64,000 bases of DNA from CAZUHB01 sp964620445 (GTDB taxonomy: Bacteria; Planctomycetota; B15-G4; CAYZWU01). Each line of letters starts with the position of its first letter. Positions within the stretch are counted from its first letter, which is position 1. Shown one piece after another: positions 8,478 through 17,687 of this stretch. The stretch spans positions 1 through 64,000 of the forward strand of contig CAZUHB010000026.1 of NCBI GenBank assembly GCA_964620445.1, written 5' to 3'. The notes under the pieces were generated by a model. It did not search any database and was not told the DNA's origin. It was given only the letters and a program-made list of their open reading frames with translations. Both the position numbers and the translations under genes were made by a program.

Positions 8478-9416
8478 ATGGCGGAACTGGTCAACGAATT
8501 CTCCTGGTCGAAGTCGCGCGACGAGACGTTTCGCAAGTGCCCGCGCCTCTACTACTATCAGTACTATGGCTCGTGGGGCGGCTGGAACGCCGGCTGCGAC
8601 GACCGCACGCGCGAGCTCTACGTGCTCAAGCAGCTCACGTCGCGCGCCATGTGGGCGGGCCAGAAGGTCCACGTCTGCATCGAGAGGGCGCTCGAGAACA
8701 TCCGGCGCCGCATCGATCCGATGAGCGAGGCCGACGCGATCGCAACAACCCTCGCCGTGATGCGCAAGGACTACGCCAATTCGCGGCGCGGCGACTACTG
8801 GCGCAATCCCAAGACGTGCGGATTCTTCGAACACGAGTACGGCCTCGATCTTCCCGACACCGCATGGAAACAGACAGCCGATCATGTGGTCGGCTGCCTG
8901 CAGACCTTTTACCGGTCCGAGGTCTACAAGGAGATCTGCGACATCCCCCCCAGCCAGTGGCTCGATGTGGAGGATTTTTCCTCCTTCCAGATGGATGCCG
9001 AAGGGATTCCGGGCGGGGTGAAGGTCCACGTCGTCCTCGACTTCTCCTATCGCGCGAGCAGCGGCGGCATCGTGATCTACGACTGGAAGACAGGCCGCTC
9101 CGACTCGGAGCGCAACGAGCTGCAGCTCGCCTGCTACACCTTCTACGCCACGGAGAAATGGCGCGTCACTCCCGAGGAGGTGACCACGAAGGAGTTCAAT
9201 CTGGCCTCGGGCCGGCTCGCGCCCTACAACCTGCGCGGCGTGGGTCTCGACGCCATCCTCCAGTACATGTGCGGCTCGATACGCGACATGCGCATCCTTC
9301 TCGACGACGCGGTGAGAAATGCCGCTTCCGAGGAGCGTTTCGCCTTTGCGGCGAACGAGTCTGCCTGCCGCTACTGCAATTTCAGAAAGGTCTGCGCCCG
9401 ATGGAAGAAAGCGTGA
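8478..9416 (+). CDS. PD-(D/E)XK nuclease with Cas4/AddB-like iron-sulfur staple
   Basis: A 312-aa single-domain nuclease. Motifs in order: His65 in 'GQKVHVCIE', Asp188 in 'VVLDFSYR', Asp202-Trp-Lys204 in 'IYDWKTGR' and the 'ELQLACY' helix (Gln216, Tyr220). Together these are the RecB/Cas4 motifs I, II, III and the QxxxY motif. Cys21 in 'RKCPRLYY' plus Cys297-x2-Cys300-x5-Cys306 at the C-terminus reproduce the split four-cysteine [4Fe-4S] staple of AddB and Cas4. A DNA exonuclease role in repair is likely. No cas genes are nearby. Its 3' end overlaps the next gene by 16 bases, so they are coupled. The start at 8478 precedes 'AELVNEFSWSKSR', the usual beginning of this fold. Confidence 0.85.
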   Translation: MAELVNEFSWSKSRDETFRKCPRLYYYQYYGSWGGWNAGCDDRTRELYVLKQLTSRAMWAGQKVHVCIERALENIRRRIDPMSEADAIATTLAVMRKDYANSRRGDYWRNPKTCGFFEHEYGLDLPDTAWKQTADHVVGCLQTFYRSEVYKEICDIPPSQWLDVEDFSSFQMDAEGIPGGVKVHVVLDFSYRASSGGIVIYDWKTGRSDSERNELQLACYTFYATEKWRVTPEEVTTKEFNLASGRLAPYNLRGVGLDAILQYMCGSIRDMRILLDDAVRNAASEERFAFAANESACRYCNFRKVCARWKKA

Positions 9417-10579
9417 AACAGAACGCCAGGCGGCCGGGAACAAAGACGATCAGCATCCCGCTCACCCTCATCGCCCTCGTTGCCGCCGGGGCGGCGCTGA
9501 TCGCGATGAAGGGGATCATCATGCCCCTGGTGGTCGCCTTCTTTCTGGCCACGCTCGTCGGTCCGGTCGTCGATTATCTGGAAAAGAAGGGGATTCCCAC
9601 GCTGCTCGCCGTGGTGATCATCATCCTGGCCACGGCCCTCGTCGTCTTCCTCCTGGGCCAGCTCTTCTACGGGCAGGCGGAGATCTTCATCGAGGAGTAT
9701 CCCGATTACCACATGCTCGTGTCGCAAAGCGTCGACGAGTTCAAGAAGAGCGATATTCTGGCTCAGATGCCCGGCGGGGTGCGCGAGATGGTGGACATCG
9801 ACTGGCACGCGCTCCTGCCCGCCGACAAGGTGATTCATCTCGCCGCCGGCACGATGGGAACGCTCCTCAGCATGATGGGCACGCTCCTCATGATCCTCGT
9901 CTACATGATGTTCATCCTTCCCGAACGGAGCGCCATCCCCTTCAGGCTGCACGCCGCCTACAACAAGGCGGAGGGCAACCGGATCTGGGGGATCGTGGAG
10001 CGCATTCAGCAGGACGTGGAGAGTTTCATCGTCGGCAAGACGGTGATCAGTCTGGCCACCGGTGTCCTGGTCACCCTCTTTTTGTGGTTCATGGGAGTGA
10101 AGTTCTTTTTCATCTGGGGGATCGTCACCTTCCTGTTCAACTTCATCCCCAACATCGGCTCGACGCTCGCCACGCTCTTTCCACTTCTCATGGCGATCAT
10201 CCAGCCCGCGGCGCGCGACAGCGGCCAGGCTCTCGTGCCCGAGTTCAGCCTCGGGCAGATCATTCTCATGGCCGTGGTTCTGATCGCGATTCAGTTCGCC
10301 GTCGGGAGCCTGATCGAACCGCGCCTCCTCGGCAACCGGCTCCGCCTGAGTCCGCTCGTGGTCTTTCTCTCCTTCATCCTGTGGGGATGGCTCTGGGGAG
10401 TCCCGGGCATGATCCTCTCCACGCCGATCATGGCCACCGTGCGGATCGTCTTCGAGAATGTGGAGCCGCTCAAACCGATCGCCATCCTCGTCAGCAATCA
10501 GGGCCCGCGGTCCGAGAAGGCCGGGACGGCGCGGTCCGCCGCGAAACAAAAAGACAGTTCCTCTGAAAAAAGAGGTTAA
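9401..10579 (+). CDS. AI-2E family transporter (permease)
   Basis: A 392-aa integral membrane protein. Two hydrophobic segments lie near residues 20-60, another follows at 'LLAVVIIILATALVVFLL', then a soluble stretch at about 95-150, and four or more further segments including 'LWFMGVKFFFIWGIVTFLFNFIPNIGS'. The 'FNFIPNIGS' and 'LIEPRLLG' motifs are typical of the AI-2E/UPF0118 family, whose members export AI-2 or act as Na+/H+ antiporters or general exporters. The start at 9401 lies inside the nuclease gene. Codon usage matches its neighbours. The exported substrate cannot be inferred. Confidence 0.9.
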   Translation: MEESVKQNARRPGTKTISIPLTLIALVAAGAALIAMKGIIMPLVVAFFLATLVGPVVDYLEKKGIPTLLAVVIIILATALVVFLLGQLFYGQAEIFIEEYPDYHMLVSQSVDEFKKSDILAQMPGGVREMVDIDWHALLPADKVIHLAAGTMGTLLSMMGTLLMILVYMMFILPERSAIPFRLHAAYNKAEGNRIWGIVERIQQDVESFIVGKTVISLATGVLVTLFLWFMGVKFFFIWGIVTFLFNFIPNIGSTLATLFPLLMAIIQPAARDSGQALVPEFSLGQIILMAVVLIAIQFAVGSLIEPRLLGNRLRLSPLVVFLSFILWGWLWGVPGMILSTPIMATVRIVFENVEPLKPIAILVSNQGPRSEKAGTARSAAKQKDSSSEKRG

Positions 10580-10656
10580 CAGCCCGTTGACAACCCGTTG
10601 AAATGGCACGCTGCCCGAAGCCGGCACGTTTGAAATCGACATCGTGGAGATTGGTC

Positions 10657-12777
10657 ATGAACAAACACGCTTTGCTGCTTCTTCTCTTACCCGTCCTCTG
10701 CTTTCCGGCCCTTTCTTTCGGATTCGCCTCGTGCACAACTTCCGAGGAACGAGCGATGGCGATCGTGGAGGAGACGGACAAGCTCGTCGCCGCTCTCAGC
10801 GACGAGAACTCCGAAACGCGCTACACCGCCGCCCAGGAGGCATGGCGTGTCGGGCCGCCCGCGATCCAGCCGGTGGGAGCGCTCCTCGCGTCGACCGATC
10901 CGGGCCAGTCGCTGTCCGCCCAGCAGGCGCTCTGGTCGATCGTGCACTACTCCTGCCGTCCGGGCGAAAAGAAAGAGCGGAGAGCGAGCAGCAACTACCT
11001 CCTCTCCCTGCTCACCGGCGGGAACCTGCCCCTGGAGCTGCCCCTCAAGGCGAAGCACGAGATTCTCCGAATGCTCTCCTTCACGGTGAACGACGAGTAC
11101 TCGGTGCGCAAGCTGGATACCCTTCTCGATGACGCCGACCTGGCCGGCATGGCGCTCTTCGCGCTCGAGCGGATCGACATCGCGGCGACCGACGAGGTTC
11201 TCACCCAACGGCTCGCCAAGAAGTCGGCCCTTCCCTTTGCGGCGGTGGCCGGTGTGCTTGGAGCGCGCCGCACCGAGGGCGCGGTCGCCAGCCTCATCGC
11301 GCTTGCCGAATCGGAAGATCGTGCCGACGCGGCTGCGGCGCTCCGTTCGCTGGCCCTGATCGCGCCGCCGCAGGACGAGGTGGACAAGGCGCTCCGCGCG
11401 GCGTTCGTCAACGGGGCGCCGGACAGCGTGGACAACCTTCTCATCTACGCCGACGGGCGGCTCGAGGCCGGCGACCGGGACAAGGCGATCGAGATCTACA
11501 CCCTCTTCACGAGGTACAAGAAGCCCCATGTACGCGCCGCCGCGGTGCGCGGCCTGGGCCGGATCGGCGATGAGGAGCAGCTCGCTTTTCTCATCGATCT
11601 GCTCGGCGACGAGGCTCCCGCCGTGCGCGCCGAGGCCCGGAACGCGATCGTGACCATCGAGGACGACATCGCCGGCGCGCTCGACGCTGCCTATGGCAGG
11701 GCCGAACCCCTGGGCCGCGCCGCGCTCCTCGGCGTCATGACCGACCGGAACGAAAAAGCCGCGGTTCAACGGGTCAAGGACGCCATGACCGACAGCGCCC
11801 CAGACGTCCGGCTCGCGGCGCTCGACCTTGCCGGCGGCTTCGAAGACTGCGGTTTCGAAGCCCTCCTCATCGATGCCGCGGGCAGCGCCGGGGGCGAGGA
11901 GAGCGATCAGGCCTATTCGAGTTATCTCCGGCTGGCCGAGACGCGCTTCGCCCGGGGGGACCGGACGGGTGCGCTCGAGATGTTTCACGCCGTGGCCGAC
12001 AAGGCTACCGCGCGCCCGATCCTGGCCAGCGCCCTGACCGGAATCGCCGCGGTGGCCGACCGCGCCTCTCTCGACCGCGTCGAGAAGCTCGCCGTCGACA
12101 CGGCCCTGCGCGAACCGGTGGGCCGCGCCCGCCTCGCCATTGCGACCACACTCGTGGCCGACGAGCCGCAGAAGGCGCGCGAACTCCTCGAGTTGGTCTG
12201 CTTCAAGTCGGGATCGCGCACCCTGAGAACGAGCGCTCTCGGGCTGCTTCGCGAGATGGGAGTGGACACGGCGGACTATGCGCGGCGGCAAGGTTTCCTG
12301 CCCGACTGGTTCCTCATCGGCCCCTTCGCGGAGGCGACGAAGGAGGATCTCGGCACCCACCCCTTCGGGGCCGACTATCCGATTCCGGACAAGCCGGTCA
12401 AGTCGGACGATACGGAGCTCTTCTGGAAGCCCTTTTCGACGGACGACATGGACGGCATGGTCGACCTCCTCTTCCTCAAACCCAACCAGAAGGTTTGCGC
12501 CTACGGGCATGCCTCTTTCTGGCACCCCGACGGCGGCGACGGAATGATCATGGCCGGCAGCGACGACGGCGTGGCGATCTGGCTGAACGGCGATCTGATT
12601 CATGAAAACTACGCCTGGCGCGGCGCCACACCGGACCAGGACAAGATCAAGGTCCGGTTCCGCGCGGGTGTCAACAGGATCCTCGTCAAGGTCGCACAAG
12701 GGGGCGGCGATTGGCGTTTCTGCGTACGCATCGCCGATGCCGAGGGCGGCCCGATCGACGTCGGTAAAAGAAGGTAG
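10657..12777 (+). CDS. HEAT-repeat exported protein with C-terminal jelly-roll-like domain
   Basis: A 706-aa protein starting with a signal peptide. 'GFASC' at residues 22-26 could be a lipobox, making it a lipoprotein. Residues about 40-540 are Ala/Leu/Asp/Glu-rich paired helices, with recurrent 'VRxAAxxxLG' blocks such as 'HVRAAAVRGLGRIGDEEQ' and 'AVRAEARNAIV', typical of HEAT/PBS-lyase repeats. The last 150 residues begin at 'FLPDWFLIGPF' and contain 'GSDDGVAIWLNGDLIHE', the pattern of a carbohydrate-binding jelly roll common in PVC proteins. A scaffold or ligand-binding role in the periplasm is inferred. The start at 10657 uses a 'ggaga' site; the in-frame extension to 10603 lacks one. 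SppA begins six bases downstream. Confidence 0.82.
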   Translation: MNKHALLLLLLPVLCFPALSFGFASCTTSEERAMAIVEETDKLVAALSDENSETRYTAAQEAWRVGPPAIQPVGALLASTDPGQSLSAQQALWSIVHYSCRPGEKKERRASSNYLLSLLTGGNLPLELPLKAKHEILRMLSFTVNDEYSVRKLDTLLDDADLAGMALFALERIDIAATDEVLTQRLAKKSALPFAAVAGVLGARRTEGAVASLIALAESEDRADAAAALRSLALIAPPQDEVDKALRAAFVNGAPDSVDNLLIYADGRLEAGDRDKAIEIYTLFTRYKKPHVRAAAVRGLGRIGDEEQLAFLIDLLGDEAPAVRAEARNAIVTIEDDIAGALDAAYGRAEPLGRAALLGVMTDRNEKAAVQRVKDAMTDSAPDVRLAALDLAGGFEDCGFEALLIDAAGSAGGEESDQAYSSYLRLAETRFARGDRTGALEMFHAVADKATARPILASALTGIAAVADRASLDRVEKLAVDTALREPVGRARLAIATTLVADEPQKARELLELVCFKSGSRTLRTSALGLLREMGVDTADYARRQGFLPDWFLIGPFAEATKEDLGTHPFGADYPIPDKPVKSDDTELFWKPFSTDDMDGMVDLLFLKPNQKVCAYGHASFWHPDGGDGMIMAGSDDGVAIWLNGDLIHENYAWRGATPDQDKIKVRFRAGVNRILVKVAQGGGDWRFCVRIADAEGGPIDVGKRR

Positions 12778-12783
12778 AATGCC

Positions 12784-14613
12784 ATGCTCGATTTTTTCAA
12801 GAACATCGTGGCGACCCTGGTGGCGCTCGCCATCATCTCTGTCGTGATCTACGTCCTGGCCCTTTCGACCCTGTCCGAGCCTCCGCCCGCCGTGCCCGAG
12901 GGAGCGATGCTGGTCATCGATCTGAGCCGGCCGATCACGGACAAACCGGCCATGGGCAACGCGTCCGATATCGTCTACGGCGCGCCGCTCGAAACGCTCA
13001 CCCTTCACGCGCTCAACGAGGCGATCCGCCGGGCGGGCGACGATGGGCGCATCGAGGGTATCCTGCTCCACGGAACGATCAGCGCCTCCGGACTCGATTC
13101 GGGATGGGCATCGCTGCGCGAGGTGCGCGGCGCGCTCGACGCGTTCAGAAAGAAGGGAAAGAAAGTCTACGCCTACAACATGACCTTCGGCGAACGGGAC
13201 TACTACCTCGCCTCGGCGGCCGATGCGGTCTACATCAATCCGGCCGGCCTGCTCGAGTTCAACGGCTTCGCGGCCGAAAGGCTTTTCTATGCCGCGGCCT
13301 TCGAGAAGTACGGCATCGACGTGCAGATCACGCGCGTTGGAAAATACAAATCGGCGGTGGAACCCTACACCCTCGAGAAGATGAGCGCGCCGAGCCGCGA
13401 ACAGCTCGAAAACTTCCTCGGAGACATGTTCGACGAGTTCCTCGAAGCGGTCAGCGCGGCGCGCGAAATTCCGGTCGAAGCTCTGCGCCATCTCACCGGG
13501 GCGGGAGTGCTCCTGTCGGGCGAAGATGCCGTCAACGCGGGTCTGGCCGACAGGGTGCTCTATTTCGACGAGGTGATCGACGAGCTCAAGGGCGCCACGG
13601 GCCGCACCGAAAAGGAAGACACCTTCAAGCAGGTGAGCGTGGCCGAGTACATCGAAGCGATCGATCCGGAGGCCGATCCGGCGCAGGGCGAGAAGAGGAT
13701 CGCCGTGATCTTCGCCGAGGGCGAGATCGTGGACGGCGCCGATCCTGTCGACGCCGGCGGGGACACGATCGCCAGGCTGCTGCGCCGCGCGCGGCTCGAC
13801 GACGATGTGGCGGCCGTGGTGCTCCGCGTGAACAGCCCCGGCGGGAGCGCATCGGCGGCCGAGGTGATCCTGCGCGAGGTGATCCTGACCGGCGAGGCGA
13901 AACCGATCGTCGTTTCCATGGGATCGCTCGCCGCGTCGGGCGGCTACTGGATCGCCTGCGCGGCCGACGAGATCGTGGCCGAACCGAACACGATCACCGG
14001 CTCGATCGGCGTGTTCGGCATGTTTCCCAACGTACGCGGCCTTCTCGGCAAGATCGGCATCTCCGTCGACGTCGTTGCCACCGCGCCCCACGCCGACATG
14101 ATCTCCCCTTTCCGGCCGAAGACCGAGAGGGAGCTCGAGATCTTCCAGGATCTCGTGAACCGGACCTACGACGATTTTCTCGAGCGCGTATCGCAGGGCC
14201 GCGATCTCGATCGCGACACGGTTCACGTCATTGCCCAGGGCCGGGTCTGGTCGGGAAAGGACGCTGTCGAGCTGGGTCTCGTCGATCGACTCGGCGGTCT
14301 CGACGATGCCGTGGAGTGCGCCGCGCGGCGCGCCGGACTCACGCCCGGCCACGCGATCCAGTACTACCAGAAAGAGAGGGTTCTTCTCGAGGACCTGGCC
14401 GACCTGTTTCTGCGCGACGACGAGAAGCTCGCTCGGGCCTTCCTGGGCACGCGGTTCACAGGAGACGCGCCGCTCTTTCCGGGCGGGGCGCACCGCCCCG
14501 GGCAGATCGAGCGCGGCCTGAGCCGCTTCATCGACGACCTGCGCATGTTCGACCGGCTCAACGATCCGAGGGGGATCTACGCCCGAATGCCATGGAACAT
14601 CATTATCCGATGA
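12784..14613 (+). CDS. sppA: Signal peptide peptidase SppA, 67 kDa type
   Basis: A 609-aa protein of usual length for the double-domain SppA. One membrane anchor spans residues about 8-28. The catalytic lysine is Lys189 in 'RVGKYKSAVEP' in the N-terminal half, and the catalytic serine is Ser385 in 'SLAASGGYW' in the C-terminal half, with 'NSPGGSASAAE' as the oxyanion-side loop. It degrades cleaved signal peptides in the cytoplasmic membrane. Its location after a lipoprotein gene and upstream of the PEP-synthase-like gene suggests one transcript, with gaps of 6 and 10 bases. All catalytic residues are present. Confidence 0.95.
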   Translation: MLDFFKNIVATLVALAIISVVIYVLALSTLSEPPPAVPEGAMLVIDLSRPITDKPAMGNASDIVYGAPLETLTLHALNEAIRRAGDDGRIEGILLHGTISASGLDSGWASLREVRGALDAFRKKGKKVYAYNMTFGERDYYLASAADAVYINPAGLLEFNGFAAERLFYAAAFEKYGIDVQITRVGKYKSAVEPYTLEKMSAPSREQLENFLGDMFDEFLEAVSAAREIPVEALRHLTGAGVLLSGEDAVNAGLADRVLYFDEVIDELKGATGRTEKEDTFKQVSVAEYIEAIDPEADPAQGEKRIAVIFAEGEIVDGADPVDAGGDTIARLLRRARLDDDVAAVVLRVNSPGGSASAAEVILREVILTGEAKPIVVSMGSLAASGGYWIACAADEIVAEPNTITGSIGVFGMFPNVRGLLGKIGISVDVVATAPHADMISPFRPKTERELEIFQDLVNRTYDDFLERVSQGRDLDRDTVHVIAQGRVWSGKDAVELGLVDRLGGLDDAVECAARRAGLTPGHAIQYYQKERVLLEDLADLFLRDDEKLARAFLGTRFTGDAPLFPGGAHRPGQIERGLSRFIDDLRMFDRLNDPRGIYARMPWNIIIR

Positions 14614-14623
14614 GGACTCGAGC

Positions 14624-17600
14624 ATGACTTCCGACTACAGCTGGAAACCGTCGAAGGAATTCGACTTCTACGGCAAATTCAGGGACCTCATGGCCTTTCG
14701 CATCCGCGAGGTTCTCTTCGTGTCGAGTCTTTACGACTCGTACATCCTCGAGGAAGACGGCCAGCTCGGCGAGGCGGTCGATGTGGAATACTACGAGCTC
14801 AAGCTGAGCTACTCGCCGCGCATCACGCGGGTTTCGTCGGCCGACGAGGCGCTCGCCGCGCTCAACGCGCGCCACTTCGACATGGTGATCACCATGGGTC
14901 GCGTCGGCGAGATGGACCTCCTGCGGTTCGGCCGGAGGGTCAAGGAAAAGTTTCCCGAGATGCCTGTCGTGCTTCTCGCCGACACGGCCGCCGACGGAGC
15001 ACGCATCAAGGAGAGGCAAAAGAGCCTCCTCGCCCGGAATCCCGAGCAGCTGGTGCCAATCGATCAGGTCTTTGTCTGGCGCGGCGACCTGGCGATCTTC
15101 CTCGCCATCTTCAAGTATATCGAGGACGCGCGCAACACCGACGTGGACACGCGCGAGGCACGGGTGCGCGTGATCATCCTGATCGAGAACTCGGTGCGCT
15201 TCTACTCGGCCTACCTCCCCCTCCTCTACACCGAGCTGATGCATCAGACCCAGGCCCTCATGGCCGACGGCGTGAACACGACGCAGCGGCTGAGAAGGAT
15301 GAAGGCGCGCACCAAGGTGCTCCTCGCCGAAACCTTCGAGGAAGCGGTGGCTCTCTTCGAGAAGTATCGGCGGTTCGTGCTCGGTGTGATCACCGACGCT
15401 CGCTTCCCGCGGGAGGGCAAATCCGATCCCGAGGCGGGCCCCGAATTCGTCCGGCGGATCAAGGAGATCGATCCCGACATGCCGGTCCTGATCCAGTCGT
15501 CGGAAGAAAGCATGCAGCCGCGCGCCGCCGCCCTGGGCGCGCATTTCGTGAACAAGCGCTCGTCGGTTCTCCTCGAGGAGTTGCGCCGGTTCCTGCAATC
15601 CGACCTCGGTTTTGGCGACTTCGTCTTCCGGCTGCCCGGCGGCCGCGAGGTGGGGCGCGCCATCGATCTGGCCGCCATGCCGGCGACGCTCCGGCAGGTG
15701 CCGGCCGAGTCGATCCGCTACCATTCGCTGCGCAACCATTTTTCCAACTGGTGCATGGCGCGCTCCGAATTCGAGATCGCCTCGGTCATCCGGCCGCGCA
15801 AGGTGTCCGACTTCAAGGGGATCGAGGAGATCCGCCAGTACCTCGTCACGGCCTTCAGCCAGCTGCGGGACGACACGCAGCGCGGGGTGGTGGCCGACTT
15901 TTCGCGCACCGAGTTCAGCGACGAGAGCGGATTCACGAGGATCGGCAGCGGATCGCTCGGCGGCAAGGGCCGCGGACTCGGCTTCATCAACGCACTGCTC
16001 GCACACACCGACATCCAGGCCGGTATAGAAAAGGTGCGCGTTTTCGTGCCGCCGTCGATCGTGATCGGCACCGACGTGTTCGACGAGTTCATGAGGAAGA
16101 ACAAGCTCTTCTCGATCGCCCACTCCGACAAGCCGGACAGGAAGATCGCCCGCGCCTTCCTCGGTGCCCGCCTGCCCGCGTCGATCTACGACGATCTCAA
16201 GGTCCTCGTGGAGAGAACGACCTACCCGATCGCCGTGCGCTCGTCGAGCCTTCTCGAGGACTCTTTCCAGCACGCTTTTGCCGGCATCTACAAGACTTTC
16301 ATGCTCGCCAACAACCACCGGAGCCGGAAGCTGCGCCTGAAAGAGATCAGCGACGCGATCAAACTCGTCTACGCCTCCACCTTCTTCCGCAATGCCAAGG
16401 CCTTTCTCAAGAACACGCCGAACCGGATCGAGGAGGAGAAGATGGCCGTGGTGCTGCAGAAGCTCGTGGGCTGCCGGCACGGGGGGTTCTTCTACCCCGA
16501 TTTCGCGGGAGTGGCGCGGTCGCACAACCACTATCCGGTGCAGGACATGAAACCGGAGGACGGCGTGGCGATCGTTGCCCTCGGTCTCGGAAAGACGGTG
16601 GTCGAGGGGAACAGGGCGGTCCGCTTCTCGCCGCGCTTTCCGCGGCGGATCCTGCAGTTCTCGAGCACGGGCGACACGCTCAAGAATTCGCAGCGCGACT
16701 TCTTCGCCCTCCAGGTGGACAACACGGAGAGCGCGCCCCTTCTCGAGAGCGAGGGATGGGTGTCGCAGCTCGATCTGGCCAAGGCCGAAGAGCACGGCGC
16801 GCTGCACTGGGTCGGCTCCGTCTACTCGCCCGACAACGACGCGGTCTACGACGGGATCTCGCGGCACGGCGTGCGCCTCGTGACCTTCGCGCCCGTTCTC
16901 AAGACCGGGCTCTTTCCCCTGCCCGAGGTGCTCGGCTCGCTTCTCGAGCTGGGCAGTTCGTCGATGGGCTGCCCCGTGGAGATCGAGTTCGCCGTGAACA
17001 TGAAGCCCGAGACGGGCGCGGCGCCCGAGTTCGCCTTTCTCCAGATCAGGCCGATGACGATCGACGCCGAGGCGGAGAATCTCGACGCCATCCTCGAATC
17101 GACGCCCCCCGACAGCATCCTGTGCACGACGCGCCAGGCGCTCGGCCACGGCCGGGAACAGGAGATCTGCGACGTGGTCTATGTGCGGCCCTCCTCCTTC
17201 GACCGGAGCAAGACGGTGGAAGTGGCCGGCGAGGTGGAGATTCTCAACAAGAAACTGGTCGACGACGAGCGGCCCTACCTGCTGATCGGGCCGGGCCGCT
17301 GGGGAACGGCTGACCGCTGGCTGGGCATCCCGGTGGAGTGGTACCAGATCTCGGGAGTGCGCACGATCATCGAGACCGAGATGGAGGAGCTCTCGGTGAC
17401 CCCCTCCGAGGGAACCCATTTCTTCCAGAACCTCACCTCCCTCGGCATCGGCTACTTCAATGTGCATCGGGGCGAGATGGGCGGACGGATCGATTACGAG
17501 TGGCTCGACAGCCTGGAGGCGATCGACGAAACGGTTTTCTTGCGGCACATCCGCCTCGAGCGGCCGCTCGACATCCGCGTGGACGGACGGTCGCGCAAGG

Positions 17601-17638
17601 GGCTCATCTTGAAGACGGCGCACAGGAATTTCGAGTAG
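14624..17638 (+). CDS. PEP/pyruvate-binding domain protein with receiver-like N-terminus
   Basis: A 1004-aa protein. Residues 30-350 contain two response-regulator-like alpha/beta units ('EVLFVSSLYDSY...FDMVITMG' and 'RVIILIENSVRFY...VLGVITDARFP'), the second lacking an obvious full set of phosphoacceptor acids. From about 430 the sequence resembles the ATP-grasp domain of PEP synthase/pyruvate phosphate dikinase: 'SLGGKGRGLGFIN', 'PIAVRSSSLLEDS' and the C-terminal 'FAFLQIRPMTID'. The swivelling phosphohistidine and TIM-barrel PEP domains of true PEP synthase are not recognisable, so it is probably a phosphotransfer or sensor-linked enzyme, not a gluconeogenic one. Similar long 'PEP/pyruvate-binding' proteins occur in Bacteroidota, to my knowledge. 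It follows SppA by 10 bases. Confidence 0.8.
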   Translation: MTSDYSWKPSKEFDFYGKFRDLMAFRIREVLFVSSLYDSYILEEDGQLGEAVDVEYYELKLSYSPRITRVSSADEALAALNARHFDMVITMGRVGEMDLLRFGRRVKEKFPEMPVVLLADTAADGARIKERQKSLLARNPEQLVPIDQVFVWRGDLAIFLAIFKYIEDARNTDVDTREARVRVIILIENSVRFYSAYLPLLYTELMHQTQALMADGVNTTQRLRRMKARTKVLLAETFEEAVALFEKYRRFVLGVITDARFPREGKSDPEAGPEFVRRIKEIDPDMPVLIQSSEESMQPRAAALGAHFVNKRSSVLLEELRRFLQSDLGFGDFVFRLPGGREVGRAIDLAAMPATLRQVPAESIRYHSLRNHFSNWCMARSEFEIASVIRPRKVSDFKGIEEIRQYLVTAFSQLRDDTQRGVVADFSRTEFSDESGFTRIGSGSLGGKGRGLGFINALLAHTDIQAGIEKVRVFVPPSIVIGTDVFDEFMRKNKLFSIAHSDKPDRKIARAFLGARLPASIYDDLKVLVERTTYPIAVRSSSLLEDSFQHAFAGIYKTFMLANNHRSRKLRLKEISDAIKLVYASTFFRNAKAFLKNTPNRIEEEKMAVVLQKLVGCRHGGFFYPDFAGVARSHNHYPVQDMKPEDGVAIVALGLGKTVVEGNRAVRFSPRFPRRILQFSSTGDTLKNSQRDFFALQVDNTESAPLLESEGWVSQLDLAKAEEHGALHWVGSVYSPDNDAVYDGISRHGVRLVTFAPVLKTGLFPLPEVLGSLLELGSSSMGCPVEIEFAVNMKPETGAAPEFAFLQIRPMTIDAEAENLDAILESTPPDSILCTTRQALGHGREQEICDVVYVRPSSFDRSKTVEVAGEVEILNKKLVDDERPYLLIGPGRWGTADRWLGIPVEWYQISGVRTIIETEMEELSVTPSEGTHFFQNLTSLGIGYFNVHRGEMGGRIDYEWLDSLEAIDETVFLRHIRLERPLDIRVDGRSRKGLILKTAHRNFE

Positions 17639-17687
17639 CCGGTCGGGAAGTCCGGTGGCCCTGTCCGCCGCGGACAAGGCCGACACA

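Noticed and set aside
8478..9416. Cas4 of a CRISPR-Cas system
   Set aside because: Motifs fit the Cas4/AddB-like fold, but no cas1, cas2, effector gene or repeat array exists in the window.
10687..14625. 1312-codon open frame on the minus strand opposite the HEAT and SppA genes
   Set aside because: The plus strand carries two clear gene families with catalytic motifs. The minus frame is a GC-rich mirror with repetitive Arg/Glu/Gly/Val composition and no recognisable domain.
14624..17638. True phosphoenolpyruvate synthase
   Set aside because: The phosphohistidine swivel and the PEP-binding barrel are not recognisable, and the N-terminus is receiver-like.
14603..17686. 1027-codon open frame opposite the PEP-synthase-like gene
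   Set aside because: Third-position GC bias makes antisense frames open. The plus-strand protein has conserved motifs; the antisense one has none.
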